Positions 21,099-32,949 of a stretch of DNA of 64,000 bases are shown in pieces. A model generated the notes under the pieces. The model ran no database searches, had not been told where the DNA came from, and was given only the letters and a program-made list of their open reading frames with translations. Made by a program: the position numbers and the translations under genes. Origin of the DNA: Alphaproteobacteria bacterium (GTDB taxonomy: Bacteria; Pseudomonadota; Alphaproteobacteria; Micropepsales; Micropepsaceae); the NCBI GenBank assembly GCA_019245415.1, contig JAFARO010000003.1, positions 186,001 to 250,000 of the forward strand. The letters are read 5' to 3'. Position 1 is the stretch's first letter. The number at the start of each line of letters is the position of its first letter.

Positions 21099-21898
21099 CC
21101 GTTCTCGACGACATCGCCGCCTACAAGCGCGAGGAGATCGCGGCGGCGAAGGCCCGCCTCCCGGAGCGCGAGCTCGACTCTCGGGCCTGGGAGATGGATG
21201 CGCCGCGGGGTTTCCGCGACGCGCTGGCGGCGGCGCGCGAACAAGATCGTTTCGGCTTGATCGCCGAGATCAAGAAGGCCAGCCCGTCGAAGGGTCTGAT
21301 CCGCGCCGATTTCGATCCGCCGGCGCTGGCGGGCGCTTATGAGGACGGCGGCGCCGCGTGCCTGTCGGTGCTGACCGATGCGCCGTCGTTCCAGGGTGCG
21401 CCGGAATTTCTCACGGCCGCGCGCGCGGCGACGTCGCTGCCCGTGCTGCGCAAGGACTTCATGATCGATCCGTACCAGGTCACCGAGGCTCGCGCCTTGG
21501 GTGCCGACTGCATCCTGCTGATCATGGCGATGCTGGACGACGAGACGGCGCGCGACCTCAATTCGCTGGCACGCGACTATCACGACATGGACGTTCTGGT
21601 CGAAGTGCACAATGAGAAGGAGCTGGAGCGCGCCCTGGGCCTGGGCGCCGATCTCGTCGGCATCAACAATCGCGACCTGCACAATTTCGAGACCGATCTG
21701 GACGTCACAGTGAAGCTTGCGCCGCGCATACCGCCGGACATTCTGGTCGTGGCCGAGAGCGGGCTTTCGACCAGGGCGGACCTCGAACGGCTGGCTGAGA
21801 TTGGCGTCACCGCCTTCCTCATCGGCGAAAGCCTGATGCGCCAACAGGACGTCGCCGCCGCGACGCGGGCGCTGATCGGCGCTAGCATAGGATCATGA
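21095..21898 (+). CDS. trpC: indole-3-glycerol-phosphate synthase
   Basis: The 267-residue TIM-barrel enzyme closes the indole ring. It shows [16 protein letters not shown] (catalytic Lys region), [40 protein letters not shown] and [12 protein letters not shown]. It is monofunctional and not fused to TrpF, which is absent from the window, as are trpA and trpB. It is coupled to moaC by a four-base overlap. Confidence 0.97.
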   Translation: MTVLDDIAAYKREEIAAAKARLPERELDSRAWEMDAPRGFRDALAAAREQDRFGLIAEIKKASPSKGLIRADFDPPALAGAYEDGGAACLSVLTDAPSFQGAPEFLTAARAATSLPVLRKDFMIDPYQVTEARALGADCILLIMAMLDDETARDLNSLARDYHDMDVLVEVHNEKELERALGLGADLVGINNRDLHNFETDLDVTVKLAPRIPPDILVVAESGLSTRADLERLAEIGVTAFLIGESLMRQQDVAAATRALIGASIGS

Positions 21899-22620
21899 GC
21901 AGGCTCACCCATCTCGACGAATCCGGCGCCGCCCACATGGTCGATGTCTCGGCCAAGGCCGTGACCGCGCGCGAGGCAGAGGCCGAAGCCTTGGTCGTCA
22001 TGCCCAAGGATGCCTATGCCGCGGCCAAGGAGGGAAATGCGCCCAAGGGCGACGTGCTCGGCGTGGCCCGCATCGCCGGCATCATGGCCGCGAAAAAGAC
22101 GGCCGAACTGATCCCGCTCTGCCATCCCTTGGCGCTGACCAGGATCGACATCGCGTTCGAATGGCGCGACACCGAGTCCGCCTTGCGTATTGCGGCGACG
22201 GCGGCGACGGCGGCGCAGACGGGAGTGGAGATGGAAGCGCTCACCGCGGTCACCGTCGCGGCGCTCACCGTGTACGACATGGTCAAGGGCATCGACAAAG
22301 GATCGCGGATCGAAGGCGTGCGCCTGGTCTCGAAGTCCGGCGGCAAGAGCGGCAGGTACAAGGCGGCCGGCGCGCCGCGCGTGCGGCCGCGCGCAGCACC
22401 CGACGCGGCGCCGGTGCAGGATAGAGGCGCCAAGCGCGAAGCCTTTCGCGCTTTCATGACCTCGCGCCGCCTGCGCGCGACCGAATGGGCCAAGCGCGCC
22501 GGAATTCCGTCCGGCGAGATCTATGCCTTTCTGACCGCACGCTCACCCGGGTTTTCCGACGGTGTCGCGGAGCGGTTGGCACAGGCCGCCCATGTCCGCG
22601 TCGAGGACATGTTCCGGTGA
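21895..22620 (+). CDS. moaC: cyclic pyranopterin monophosphate synthase MoaC with C-terminal HTH-like domain
   Basis: Residues 1-157 are a complete MoaC domain that makes cyclic pyranopterin monophosphate for molybdenum cofactor. They include [15 protein letters not shown] (about 66-79) and the [20 protein letters not shown] helix (110-129). MoaC normally ends near residue 160. Here a Pro/Ala/Arg linker (160-180) leads to about 60 more residues (181-241) that read like a phage/LexA-type repressor N-terminus: [20 protein letters not shown], then [11 protein letters not shown] and [17 protein letters not shown]. That pattern fits a Cro-like helix-turn-helix. The fusion could bind DNA or simply be an appended fold. 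It is coupled to trpC and moeA by four-base overlaps. Confidence 0.9.
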   Translation: MSRLTHLDESGAAHMVDVSAKAVTAREAEAEALVVMPKDAYAAAKEGNAPKGDVLGVARIAGIMAAKKTAELIPLCHPLALTRIDIAFEWRDTESALRIAATAATAAQTGVEMEALTAVTVAALTVYDMVKGIDKGSRIEGVRLVSKSGGKSGRYKAAGAPRVRPRAAPDAAPVQDRGAKREAFRAFMTSRRLRATEWAKRAGIPSGEIYAFLTARSPGFSDGVAERLAQAAHVRVEDMFR

Positions 22621-23795
22621 TCTCGGTCGCCGAGGCCACCCAGCGCGTCGTCGCCGTCTTCGCTCCCGTGGCATCGCAAACCGTGCCGGTCGGCGAGGCC
22701 TTCGCGCGTGTGCTTGCCGAACCGGTCGAGGCGCGGATGACGCAGCCCCCTGCCCCGATGTCGTCGATGGACGGCTATGCTGTGCGCGCCGCCGATGTTC
22801 CAGGAACGCTGAAGCTCGCCGGAAGCGCGCCCGCCGGCCATCCCTTTGCCGGATCGCTCGGCGCGGGCCAGACCGTGCGCATCTTCACCGGCGGTGTGGT
22901 TCCGGACGGCGCCGATGCCATCGTCATCCAGGAGGACACGGAGGCGCAGGGCGCGCGCATCGTCATGAAGGTCGCCGCGAAGCCCGGGAAGCACATCCGC
23001 CCGGCCGGCATGGATTTCCGCCAAGGCGATCTTCTGGCCCCGCCCGGCAGACGGTTGACGGCGCGCGATCTCTCGCTGATCGCTGCAGGCGATGTCGCGG
23101 AAGTCCGTGTACGGCGCAAACCCGTCGTCGTCGTTGCCGCCACGGGCGACGAGTTGTCGCTTCCCGGACAGCCGCGCAGCGCCGGCGGCATCGTCGCCTC
23201 CTCCGGCTTTGCGCTGAAGGCGATGATCGAAAGCTGGGGTGGAGGCGTGCGCGATCTCGGCGTCCTGCCCGATCGCATCGAGGCCATTCAGGGCATCGCC
23301 GATGCGGCCCAGGGCGCAGATCTCGTCGTCACGCTGGGCGGCGCGTCGGTCGGCGACCACGATCTGATCCAGAACGCGCTGGGTCCCAGGGGCTTCGAGC
23401 TGGACTTCTGGAAGATCGCCATGCGGCCCGGAAAGCCACTGATATTCGGCCGGCTGGGCGGCGTGCCTCTCATCGGTCTGCCCGGCAATCCGGTGTCGGC
23501 ACTGGTTTGCGCGACGCTGTTCGTGCAGCCGGCCATCTCGGCCTTGCTCGGGACCGAGACAAGGATCGCCACGCGTGCCGCAAAGTTGGCGCAGCCGCTT
23601 GGACCCAACGACAGCCGTCAGGACTATCTGCGCTGCGAAACCACCACGCGCGACGGCGAACTTTGGGTGCGCGCCTTCGACGTTCAGGACTCCTCCATGC
23701 TGAGCGGACTCGCCAAAGCCGACGCACTGATCGTGCGACCGCCCCATGCGACCGCTATTCCCGCAGGTGCGCGCGTGGAGGTGATTCCGCTTTGA
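22617..23795 (+). CDS. moeA: molybdopterin molybdenumtransferase MoeA
   Basis: The 392-residue enzyme inserts molybdate into adenylylated molybdopterin. Family motifs are [14 protein letters not shown] near the N-terminus, [44 protein letters not shown] and [13 protein letters not shown]. The start is GTG, overlapping the moaC stop (GTGA), which restores the standard [11 protein letters not shown] opening. It is followed by the lexA promoter. Confidence 0.96.
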   Translation: MISVAEATQRVVAVFAPVASQTVPVGEAFARVLAEPVEARMTQPPAPMSSMDGYAVRAADVPGTLKLAGSAPAGHPFAGSLGAGQTVRIFTGGVVPDGADAIVIQEDTEAQGARIVMKVAAKPGKHIRPAGMDFRQGDLLAPPGRRLTARDLSLIAAGDVAEVRVRRKPVVVVAATGDELSLPGQPRSAGGIVASSGFALKAMIESWGGGVRDLGVLPDRIEAIQGIADAAQGADLVVTLGGASVGDHDLIQNALGPRGFELDFWKIAMRPGKPLIFGRLGGVPLIGLPGNPVSALVCATLFVQPAISALLGTETRIATRAAKLAQPLGPNDSRQDYLRCETTTRDGELWVRAFDVQDSSMLSGLAKADALIVRPPHATAIPAGARVEVIPL

Positions 23796-23811
23796 TCCTA
23801 CATCTTGTGGA

Positions 23812-23840
23812 TTGACGGGCCCCAAGAACTAAACTAGAAC
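23812..23840 (+). promoter_or_regulatory. lexA promoter with SOS box
   Basis: TTGACG (23812-23817) and TAGAAC (23835-23840) are separated by 17 bases. The alphaproteobacterial LexA site GAAC-N7-GAAC (reverse of GTTC-N7-GTTC) lies at 23826-23840 and covers the -10 element. LexA bound here would block RNA polymerase, giving the usual negative autoregulation. The site lies 60 bases before the lexA ATG. Confidence 0.85.
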
Positions 23841-23900
23841 GATTCTCCATGTTTCGGATTTGTTCGCGCAGAGCCGCGGACCCAAGGGAGAGACGTGGCA

Positions 23901-24647
23901 ATGTTGACGCGCAAGCAATACGAACTCCTGATGTTCATCCATGAGCGCGTGCGCGAAAGCGGCGTGCCGCCCTCCTTCGACGAGATGAAGGACGCGCTCG
24001 ATCTGAAATCCAAGTCCGGCATCCATCGCCTGATCACGGCGCTCGAGGAACGCGGGTTTCTCCGGCGTCTGGAGAAGCGCGCCCGTGCGCTGGAGATCAT
24101 CAAGCTGCCGGACAACGTCGCCGATACGCTCAGGCCGGCGACCACGCGGACCCAGGCCATGCGCCTCAGTCCCGCCGGAAGCCGCCATGGCCGCAGCGAG
24201 GCACGCGGCAACGGCGATGCCCGCGTCGCCGGCAGCCCCCGCCGCTCCGGCGGCGAGAGCGAAGGCGCGGTCAACGTGCCGCTCGTCGGGCGCATCGCGG
24301 CGGGTACGCCGATCGAGGCGCTGCAGAACAAGATCTCCGACGTGCCGGTGCCGGGGGGCATGGTCGCCCGCGGCGATCACTACGCCCTCGAGGTGACGGG
24401 GGACTCCATGATCAATGCCGGCATTCTCGACGGCGACACGGTGATCATCCAGCAATCCGACAGCGCCAATACCGGCGACATCGTCGTGGCGCTGGTGGAC
24501 GAATCCGAGGCGACCTTGAAGCGGCTGCGCCGCCGCGGCGATTCCATCGCGCTGGAAGCCGCCAACCCCGCATATGAGACGCGTCTCTATGGGGCGGACC
24601 GCGTGCGGGTTCAGGGCAAGCTGGTGGGATTGATCCGGCGGTACTGA
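23901..24647 (+). CDS. lexA: LexA repressor
   Basis: The 248-residue SOS repressor and self-cleaving protease starts [17 protein letters not shown] with the winged-helix domain to about residue 68. Cleavage would occur between Ala134 and Gly135 (RIAAGTP), with catalytic Ser169 (VTGDSM) and Lys207 (ATLKRLR). The linker from about 78 to 123 is unusually long and Arg/Ser/Gly-rich, which accounts for the length above the common 200-240. AAGGGAG precedes both a GTG at 23895 and this ATG; the ATG is chosen by family resemblance. The 3' end overlaps comEC by 37 bases on the opposite strand. Confidence 0.96.
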   Translation: MLTRKQYELLMFIHERVRESGVPPSFDEMKDALDLKSKSGIHRLITALEERGFLRRLEKRARALEIIKLPDNVADTLRPATTRTQAMRLSPAGSRHGRSEARGNGDARVAGSPRRSGGESEGAVNVPLVGRIAAGTPIEALQNKISDVPVPGGMVARGDHYALEVTGDSMINAGILDGDTVIIQQSDSANTGDIVVALVDESEATLKRLRRRGDSIALEAANPAYETRLYGADRVRVQGKLVGLIRRY

Positions 24648-26806
24648 GACGAGCCGCGTTTCGGCGGCGGCATGCTCCATGGCCGCGCGCCACGCTCGCC
24701 GGCGACCGTTTCGACCTGCAGCGGCCGGCTCAGCCGGATGGCGTAGCCGCCGGCCCGTTCGATCGTGAAACGGTCGATGACGAGGAGCGGACCGCGGCAG
24801 CTGCGATCCGCCGGGACGGAACTGATCACGATCGTCGCCGATGCACAGTCCTCCGCCAGAGCCTCGATGCGGCTCGCGGCGGCGATCACAGTGTCGCGGG
24901 CGTGGACGACACAGCCCACACCGTCGCAACGGACACCGTCCTCAGATGTAGCGACGGCTTCGGCCGGCGGCGTCGCCTCGCCGTCGCGCTTCAGCCATTC
25001 CTCGGCCGAATAGCGATCGGCCGGCGGCCGAAGCAGCTTGAGGGCGCCATCCGCCGTGCGCACGGCAACCGTCACGCCGTCTCGGGCCACCAGAATGTCA
25101 GGACCCCGTGCCAAGAAAGCGGCGGCGAAACCCAGAGCGAGCGGCGCCAGGCCGAACCAGCGCCATGGCTGCCGCCATAAAAAGATCCACAGTCCACCGA
25201 TCGAGATGAGAGCAATCGCCGACACCGGCCACGCCGTGACCGGAGAGATCGCACCCGGCAGGGCCGATACGAACCGCCCGACGCTCAGCATGATCTCGAT
25301 GCCGAATCCCATGATCTTGAGCGGCCACGCCTCGAGCCCGAACGGCATCGCGATGACGCCAAGCGCGGCTGCGGGCATGGTGATGAATCCCATCACCGGC
25401 ATCGCCAGAAGATTGCCCAACACCGCATAATGCGTCGAACGGTCGAAATGATACGCAACGTAGGGTGCGGTGGCGATGCTGCCGACGAAGCTGGTGATCG
25501 CGATGCCGCGCAGATAGCGCGAAACGGAGTGAAAGCGGCCCTTGGGCACGCGCTCCTTGCTTGCGCGGCGCTGCAACTCCCATTCGGCAATGGCCACAAG
25601 GCTCGCGACCGCCGCGAACGACATCTGGAAGCCGGGCTCGACGAGGCTCTCGGGCCGCAGCGCGAGGATGACCATCGCGGCCAAGGCAAGCGAGCGCATC
25701 GACAGGGCCGGCCTGTCGAACAGGATCGCGACCAGCATGGTCGACAGCATCACATAGGCACGCGTCGACGGCGTGCCCGCGCCGCTGATCACCAGATAGA
25801 ACGTGGCGCACAAAAGCGTCGCGGCTGCGGCCCATTTCTTGATCGGGAAGGCCAGCGCCACAGCCGGGATGGCCGCGAGGATGGCGCGCAGCAGCCAGAA
25901 CAGGCCGAGCGCCACAAGGCCCATATGCAGTCCGGCGATCGCCAGCACATGGGCAAGGCCGGAATCGCGCAAGGCTGCTTCGTCCTCGTCAGAGATGGAG
26001 CCGCGCTCGCCGGTGATGAGCGCGGCCGCGATCCCGCCTGTGCTTCCGGGCAACGCGGCGCGGATGCGCCCGGTCATCCGCCAGCGCAGTGCCGCGATGG
26101 CCGCCGTCAGGCGCTCTCGCCAAGTCAGTTCTTGCAAGGGTGGGATCGTCTCGGCATGGCCATAGGCAAAGCCCACGCCGCCGATGCGCTCGAACCAGGC
26201 GGCCCGTCCGAAGTCGTATCCACCCGGCGCTGCAGGCGCCGGCGGCGGCATCAAGACGGCCTTGAGCCGGATCCAGTTTCCGGGGACGAGCGCGTCAGGG
26301 GCGCCGCGGACGACGATACGCACCCGCGCCGGTGCAGCGTCGTGCAACCGCGGCATCGCGAGCGCGGAGAGCACGATCCGAATGCCTTTGCCGTGCGGCT
26401 CCGCGGAATCGATCAGGCCGGAAATCGCAAGCGGGCCCATCTTGTGCGCGATGACGGGCGCGGCGAGCCGGTCGCTGCGCAACTTGGCATGCGCAAAACC
26501 GAGACCGACGACCGCCGTGGCCGCGCAGAAAACCCGCAAAGCCGTATTGTCCAACCGCACCGCGGCCGCAGCAGCCAATGCCGCGACGGCGCCCGCCACC
26601 AGCGCAACGGCGCTCCGAGGCTCGCTCGGGAGGGCGAAATAGAGCGCGATGCCCATCCCGAAGCCGACTGGCAACCACAGCGGCCATCGCTCGCGGTCGG
26701 CGAGAACGGTGCGCCGAAGGGAGCCGGGAATGCCGCGCGCAATGCGCAAGATCGCTGCCGTACCGGGCCGCATCCGGACCGCGGCGGTGAGCGGACCTAC
26801 CACCAT
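24611..26806 (-). CDS. comEC: ComEC/Rec2-type competence membrane protein
   Basis: The protein of about 731 residues has roughly ten hydrophobic segments. It carries the ComEC N-terminal (DUF4131) region followed by the Competence domain. Blocks include [41 protein letters not shown] and [13 protein letters not shown], with the C-terminal half ending in a short soluble region. The metallo-beta-lactamase-like domain present in many ComEC proteins is absent or reduced here. ComEC forms the inner-membrane channel for single-stranded DNA uptake; no other com genes are in the window. The ATG at 26806 is preferred; a TTG at 26863 would leave only 11 bases to gltX. The stop lies inside lexA. Confidence 0.88.
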   Translation of the reverse strand: MVVGPLTAAVRMRPGTAAILRIARGIPGSLRRTVLADRERWPLWLPVGFGMGIALYFALPSEPRSAVALVAGAVAALAAAAAVRLDNTALRVFCAATAVVGLGFAHAKLRSDRLAAPVIAHKMGPLAISGLIDSAEPHGKGIRIVLSALAMPRLHDAAPARVRIVVRGAPDALVPGNWIRLKAVLMPPPAPAAPGGYDFGRAAWFERIGGVGFAYGHAETIPPLQELTWRERLTAAIAALRWRMTGRIRAALPGSTGGIAAALITGERGSISDEDEAALRDSGLAHVLAIAGLHMGLVALGLFWLLRAILAAIPAVALAFPIKKWAAAATLLCATFYLVISGAGTPSTRAYVMLSTMLVAILFDRPALSMRSLALAAMVILALRPESLVEPGFQMSFAAVASLVAIAEWELQRRASKERVPKGRFHSVSRYLRGIAITSFVGSIATAPYVAYHFDRSTHYAVLGNLLAMPVMGFITMPAAALGVIAMPFGLEAWPLKIMGFGIEIMLSVGRFVSALPGAISPVTAWPVSAIALISIGGLWIFLWRQPWRWFGLAPLALGFAAAFLARGPDILVARDGVTVAVRTADGALKLLRPPADRYSAEEWLKRDGEATPPAEAVATSEDGVRCDGVGCVVHARDTVIAAASRIEALAEDCASATIVISSVPADRSCRGPLLVIDRFTIERAGGYAIRLSRPLQVETVAGERGARPWSMPPPKRGSSQYRRINPTSLP

Positions 26807-26874
26807 GGAATTCGGCCTGCTAGAAGCCTCGCCAGAAACTCCAGCCGCCAAACACCGGCCCAACCTCTTCTATC

Positions 26875-28266
26875 ATGCCCGAGCCCAAGAAGCCCGTCCT
26901 GCGTTTCGCGCCCTCGCCCACCGGCATGCTCCATATCGGTGGCGCCAGGACGGCGCTGTTCAATTGGCTCTATGCGCGCCATACCGGCGGCACCTTCCTG
27001 CTGCGCATCGAGGACACCGATCGCGAGCGCTCGACGCCGGAAGCCGTGGCTGCGATTCTGAACGGCTTGGAGTGGCTGGGCCTGAACTGGGACGGCCAGG
27101 CGGTCTATCAGTTCGCGCGGGCCGGCCGGCATCGCCAGATCGCCGAACAGCTCCTGGCCGCCGGCAAGGCCTATCGCTGTTTCGCTACGCCACAGGAATT
27201 GGAGGAGATGCGCGCCAAGGCGCGTGCCGAGGGAAAGCCGCCTCGCTACGACGGCCGCTGGCGCGACCGCGATCCGTCGGAGGCACCGGCCGGCGCGCCC
27301 TTTGTCATCCGGCTCAAGGCGCCGCAGACAGGCGAGACCATCGTCCACGACGTGGTGCAAGGCGACGTGCGCTTCGCCAACGATCAGCTCGACGACATGG
27401 TGCTGCTCAGAAGCGACGGCACGCCGACCTATATGCTGGCGGTCGTGGTCGACGATTTCGACATGGACATCACCCATGTCGTTCGCGGCGACGACCATTT
27501 GAACAATGCGGCGCGCCAGCTCCAGATCATCCGCGCAATGGGCTGGCCCGAGCCGGCCTATGGCCACCTGCCCCTGATCCACGGCCCCGACGGCGCCAAG
27601 CTCTCCAAACGGCATGGCGCGCTTGCCGTCGAGGCCTATCGCGACATGGGCTATCTGCCGCAGACCATGCGCAATTATCTGCTGCGTCTGGGCTGGAGCC
27701 ACGGCGACGACGAGATCATCCCCACGGATCAGGCGATCGCTTGGTTCGATCTGCGGAATATCGGACGCAGTCCCGCCCGCCTTGATTTCAAGAAGCTCGA
27801 CAATCTCAATGCGCATTACATGCGCGCGATGGACGACGCCGCGCTCGCGGACGAAGTCGCCAAGCTGCGGCCGCTAAGCGACTTGGCGAAACGCCGCTTG
27901 TCGGCTGCGATGCCGGGCCTCAAGGAACGCGCCAAGACGATCGTCGAGCTTGCCGAGGCGGCCGCGTTCCTGTTTCAGGACGGGCCTCCTGCCCCGGACG
28001 AAGCGGCGCAGAAAATCCTGACCGGCGACGGACGAGCGATACTGGGAGGTGTGCTCCCTGCACTGGAATCGACGGATTGGTCACCTGCGGCGCTGGAGGC
28101 CGCGGCGCGGGCTTTCGCAGATGCGGGAGGAATGAAATTGGGCCAGGTCGCCCAGCCTCTGCGGGCCGCCCTCACCGGGCGCACCGCCTCGCCCCCGCTT
28201 TTTGACATGATGGCGGTCTTGGGAAGGGAGGAATCTCTTGTCCGATTAATGGCTTATGTCTCGTGA
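26875..28266 (+). CDS. gltX: glutamyl-tRNA synthetase
   Basis: The 463-residue class I synthetase charges tRNA-Glu. The HIGH-type motif is [16 protein letters not shown] and the KMSKS-type motif is KLSKRHGAL. The [10 protein letters not shown] segment and the [11 protein letters not shown] loop are standard. The C-terminal anticodon-binding helical domain follows from about residue 300. Many alphaproteobacteria carry two gltX copies with relaxed or altered specificity. Only this one is seen, so it cannot be said whether it is the sole copy. It is divergent from comEC. Confidence 0.96.
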   Translation: MPEPKKPVLRFAPSPTGMLHIGGARTALFNWLYARHTGGTFLLRIEDTDRERSTPEAVAAILNGLEWLGLNWDGQAVYQFARAGRHRQIAEQLLAAGKAYRCFATPQELEEMRAKARAEGKPPRYDGRWRDRDPSEAPAGAPFVIRLKAPQTGETIVHDVVQGDVRFANDQLDDMVLLRSDGTPTYMLAVVVDDFDMDITHVVRGDDHLNNAARQLQIIRAMGWPEPAYGHLPLIHGPDGAKLSKRHGALAVEAYRDMGYLPQTMRNYLLRLGWSHGDDEIIPTDQAIAWFDLRNIGRSPARLDFKKLDNLNAHYMRAMDDAALADEVAKLRPLSDLAKRRLSAAMPGLKERAKTIVELAEAAAFLFQDGPPAPDEAAQKILTGDGRAILGGVLPALESTDWSPAALEAAARAFADAGGMKLGQVAQPLRAALTGRTASPPLFDMMAVLGREESLVRLMAYVS

Positions 28267-28385
28267 CACAGCGTCATCGCCGGTAGCGTTTTGCGCGGGA
28301 AAGTGATGACGGAATTAAGCAAGTTGGCGTAGGATTGTGCAGTGCAAAACGACTCTCGATTGCCCGCGGGGCGAGGAGCATTCCC

Positions 28386-29693
<1,308 letters not shown>

Positions 29694-29695
29694 GA

Positions 29696-30850
29696 TCAGC
29701 TGTTCGAGACGAAATCGAGAATGGCGCGCGCGGCCCTGAGGCTCGGCGCGTCGCCGCCGCGGCCGAGCAAGGCGGTCGCGGCGTCGAGATCGGCCCGCTG
29801 CCGGGCCGCCGCCTGCGGGTCGCCGAGCAGCGGCAAGACCGCATCGGCGAGAAGCCGCCCGCGGCAGCGGTCCTGCAGGAATTCCGGCACCGCCTCGCGC
29901 TCGAGCAGGACGTTGACCAGTGCGATATGCTTCACCGTCATGAGGTGTCGGGCGAGCGCAAACGTCAGCCTGCCGACGCGATACGCCACGACCATCGGCT
30001 TGCGGGCCAGCGCCAGTTCCGTCGTTACCGTGCCGGAGGCGGCCAGCGCGGCATCGATGGCATCGAAGGCCGCGAACTTGTCGACTTCGTCTTCGAGAAT
30101 ATGCAAGGGCGCGGGCCAGTCTTGCGTGGCCGCACGCACGCGCGCGCCGACATGTGGGACGGTCGGCAAGACATTGACGAGGCCGGGCAGCTCGGCTGCG
30201 ATCCGCGCGACGGCTTCGCGGAATTCCGGCAGAATGAAGCGGATCTCATTGCTGCGGCTGCCCGGGAAGACGCCGAGCAGGGGCGCCGAGGGTGCGATCC
30301 CAAGACGCTTGCGCAGCTCGGCCCCGCCGGCCATGCGGGCCGCGCGCTCGATCGCCGGATGACCGACAAAGACCGCTTTCAAACCGTAACGCTCGAAGAA
30401 CGGCGGCTCGAAAGGCAGGAGCGCGAGGACAAGATCGAAATAGCGCGCCATCTTGCGTGCGCGGTAGCCCCGGCTGGCCCACACCTGGGGGGCCACGTAG
30501 TTGATGGTGCGGATCTTCGGCGCGATGCGCTTGAGCCTTTGCGCGATGCGATGGGTGAAATCGGGGCTGTCGATCAGCACCACGGCGTCGGGCCGCGTCG
30601 TCAAGGCGAAGTTGCTCGCCTCGCGCACGCGCGCCAGGATCGCGGGGATGCGGGGGACGACTTCGCGCAGTCCCATCACGGCCGTGGCGCCCAGCGAATA
30701 CAGGCTGCGAAGGCCCTGCGCCGTCATAGCCGGTCCGCCCACGCCGGTGATCTCGATGGCCGGTGAAATCGACCTGAGCGCCGCCATGAGTTCCGCGCCG
30801 AGCAAGTCGCCGGAAGGTTCCCCGCAGACAAGCATCAACCGGGGCGTCAA
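29696..30850 (-). CDS. lpxB: lipid-A-disaccharide synthase
   Basis: The 384-residue GT19 glycosyltransferase joins UDP-2,3-diacylglucosamine and lipid X. It shows LVCGEPSGDLLGAELMAALR, VGHPAIERA, LLGVFPGSRSNEIRFILPEF and the VAYRVGRLTF segment. The start is probably TTG at 30850, overlapping the lpxI stop (TTGA). The next ATG would remove the start of the conserved GEPSGD strand. It closes the lpxD-fabZ-lpxA-lpxI-lpxB run. Confidence 0.95.
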   Translation of the reverse strand: MTPRLMLVCGEPSGDLLGAELMAALRSISPAIEITGVGGPAMTAQGLRSLYSLGATAVMGLREVVPRIPAILARVREASNFALTTRPDAVVLIDSPDFTHRIAQRLKRIAPKIRTINYVAPQVWASRGYRARKMARYFDLVLALLPFEPPFFERYGLKAVFVGHPAIERAARMAGGAELRKRLGIAPSAPLLGVFPGSRSNEIRFILPEFREAVARIAAELPGLVNVLPTVPHVGARVRAATQDWPAPLHILEDEVDKFAAFDAIDAALAASGTVTTELALARKPMVVAYRVGRLTFALARHLMTVKHIALVNVLLEREAVPEFLQDRCRGRLLADAVLPLLGDPQAAARQRADLDAATALLGRGGDAPSLRAARAILDFVSNS

Positions 30851-31677
30851 TTCGCGATGCCTTGCAGGAACAGACCCAGGCGGTCGGCTTCCGCGACCAC
30901 CGCTTCACGATCGACGATCAGCGCGCCACCGGCCTCGACCGCGAGACCGGTGAGGAAGACGGCATGGGCATTGCGCACCGTTTCGATGCCGACGACGGGC
31001 AGGTCCGTCCGGCGATCCTGTGTCGGCTTCGGCGCCTTGACCAGCACGCCGCGCGGTTTGTCCCGCGTTCCGCGGATTTGTTCCGGCAGGGACGCCACGC
31101 GGGCGATCATCGCATCCGTGCCTTCCGCGGCTTCGACCGCGAGCGGCAGGCCGTCGCAGACGATCGCTGCCTGGCCGACATCGAACGTCCCCATCGCACG
31201 CACGATCTCAAGGGCGGCCGCGATATCGCTCCTCGCCTGGGTGCTGGGCGCGATACGGCCCATCGTGCCGGCCTTCGCGATCAGGTCGGGTGCGGCTTCC
31301 GCCGTGCCGATGACGCGCAGGCCCTCGCGCTCGAACATGTCGATCACGGCACGCAGCAGCGCATCGTCGCCCTTGAGCGCCGCAGCAATCACGCGCGGAG
31401 CGGCCAGCACGGCCTTCGCATCGAGGCGGATCTCCGCAAAGCGCGGTCTCGAAACCTTGCCCGCGAGAGTGACGTCGTCGCAGTGGTGGGCTCGCAACGC
31501 CTTTACCGCCTTGCCGAGCTCGCCGAGGGCCACGGTCTCATGCGGAAAGCCCGCGATCCAGCCTTCGGCGTATCCACCCAGACCCAGGACGAATACCTCG
31601 CGGCCGGCGGTACGCGCGCTTTCCGCAATGGAACGGGGCAGCGCGCCACCGCCCGCAATGACGCCCAGAGCGCCCAT
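30847..31677 (-). CDS. lpxI: UDP-2,3-diacylglucosamine pyrophosphatase LpxI
   Basis: The 276-residue protein (DUF1009 family) replaces LpxH in alphaproteobacteria. It hydrolyses UDP-2,3-diacylglucosamine to lipid X and UMP. It begins MGALGVIAGGGALPRSIAES, contains GKVSRPRFAEIRLDAK, GRIAPSTQARSDI and the conserved C-terminal LVKAPKPTQDRRTDLPVVG. No LpxH-like metallophosphoesterase is seen. The gene sits between lpxA and lpxB, coupled on both sides by overlaps. Confidence 0.95.
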   Translation of the reverse strand: MGALGVIAGGGALPRSIAESARTAGREVFVLGLGGYAEGWIAGFPHETVALGELGKAVKALRAHHCDDVTLAGKVSRPRFAEIRLDAKAVLAAPRVIAAALKGDDALLRAVIDMFEREGLRVIGTAEAAPDLIAKAGTMGRIAPSTQARSDIAAALEIVRAMGTFDVGQAAIVCDGLPLAVEAAEGTDAMIARVASLPEQIRGTRDKPRGVLVKAPKPTQDRRTDLPVVGIETVRNAHAVFLTGLAVEAGGALIVDREAVVAEADRLGLFLQGIAN

Positions 31678-32489
31678 CACGCGTTCTCGTGTGCGTCGGG
31701 GCGGCGCCGCGCCAGACAGATCGGCCGCTTGGCCGGTGCCAGAATGAAGTCCGCGATCTCCAGTACTTCGCCGATCTCGGACCATCGCTCCCTGGCTCTA
31801 CGAGCGCGATCGGCGAGCGAGCCGCTCTCGCCCAGGAAGATGAAACGATACGCCGCCCGCATGGCATTGATACTTTCGCGCGGCAGACCGCGCCGCTTGA
31901 GACCGACGAGATTCAGCCCGCCGAGCTCGGCATGGTCACCGGCGGCGATGCCAAACGGGATCACGTCGGTGTTGACTCCGGTGATACCGCCGATCATCGC
32001 GCCGCGCCCGACCCTGCCGAATTGCTGAACCGCGGACAGGCCGCCCATGATGACGCCCTCGCCCAATTCGACATGACCGCCGAGCTGGGCGCCGTTGGCG
32101 AAAGTCGCGCCATCGCCGACGTGGCAGTCGTGACCGATATGGCTGTAACCCATGAAGTAGCCGCGGGCGCCGACACTGGTCACGCCGCCGCCACGCGCAC
32201 TCCCCAGACTCATGGTGACGTGTTCGCGGATCACGCAATCCTGGCCGATGGTGAGCCGGGCGCCTTGGGCATCATCGCCGCGGATTTGCGCCTCGCCGCC
32301 GAGCATGGCGCCGGGATGGATCACGGTACGCGCGCCGACATCCGTTACGCCCTGCACGCTGATATGCGATATAAGACGCACGCCGTCTCCTAGCGCGACG
32401 CTCTTTCCCACGAAACAGAAGGGCCCGACGTCGACGCCTGCGCCCAGCCGGGCCCCGTCCTCAACGATCGCCGTCGGATGGATTGGCAT
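31677..32489 (-). CDS. lpxA: acyl-ACP--UDP-N-acetylglucosamine O-acyltransferase
   Basis: The 270-residue hexapeptide-repeat enzyme starts lipid A synthesis by 3-O-acylation of UDP-GlcNAc. It opens [19 protein letters not shown], has the left-handed beta-helix repeats through about residue 190, and the catalytic His region MGYSHIGHDCHVGDG. The C-terminal helical part (LNLVGLKRRGLPRES onward) is typical. Its 5' end overlaps the fabZ 3' end by 29 bases in another frame. Confidence 0.96.
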   Translation of the reverse strand: MPIHPTAIVEDGARLGAGVDVGPFCFVGKSVALGDGVRLISHISVQGVTDVGARTVIHPGAMLGGEAQIRGDDAQGARLTIGQDCVIREHVTMSLGSARGGGVTSVGARGYFMGYSHIGHDCHVGDGATFANGAQLGGHVELGEGVIMGGLSAVQQFGRVGRGAMIGGITGVNTDVIPFGIAAGDHAELGGLNLVGLKRRGLPRESINAMRAAYRFIFLGESGSLADRARRARERWSEIGEVLEIADFILAPAKRPICLARRRPDAHENA

Positions 32490-32949
32490 CGTCGCGGTCC
32501 AGGATCATGGCGCTGAATTCGGCCTCCGCGCAGAGTTCGCCGCCGACATAAGCCTGGCCGGTGAAGCGCCAGACCGGTCCCCGATTGCGCAGGACCTTGA
32601 CCGGGAAGCTCAACATGTCGCCGGGCCGCACGGGTCGGCGGAAGCGCGCCTTGTCGATGGTCATGAAGTACACGCGGCGGGAAGGCTTGGTCTGATCGAG
32701 AGAATGCACCACCAAGGCACCGGCGGTTTGCGCCATCGCCTCCACGATCAGGACGCCGGGCATCACCGCGAAGTCGGGAAAGTGGCCCTGGAAATGGGGC
32801 TCGTTGAAACTGACCGCCTTGTGACCCACCGCGCTCTGGTTGGGCACGATGTCGGTCAGCCGCTCGACGAAGAGAAATGGGGCACGATGCGGCAGGAGCT
32901 TCTTGATCTGCTCCACGTCCAGCGTGACCTTTTCGACTTTCCTGTCCAT
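32461..32949 (-). CDS. fabZ: 3-hydroxyacyl-[acyl-carrier-protein] dehydratase FabZ
   Basis: The 162-residue hot-dog-fold dehydratase removes water from 3-hydroxyacyl-ACP. It competes with the Lpx acyltransferases for the same substrate, which explains its place in this cluster. The catalytic His is in [11 protein letters not shown] and the Glu in [26 protein letters not shown] is the family opening. The start is the ATG at 32949, immediately preceded by GTG at 32952, and it overlaps the lpxD stop. Confidence 0.96.
   Translation of the reverse strand: MDRKVEKVTLDVEQIKKLLPHRAPFLFVERLTDIVPNQSAVGHKAVSFNEPHFQGHFPDFAVMPGVLIVEAMAQTAGALVVHSLDQTKPSRRVYFMTIDKARFRRPVRPGDMLSFPVKVLRNRGPVWRFTGQAYVGGELCAEAEFSAMILDRDDANPSDGDR

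Noticed and set aside
31678-31785. 36-codon upstream extension of lpxI
   Set aside because: It would lie inside lpxA, and the ATG at 31677 gives the conserved start and couples to the lpxA stop.
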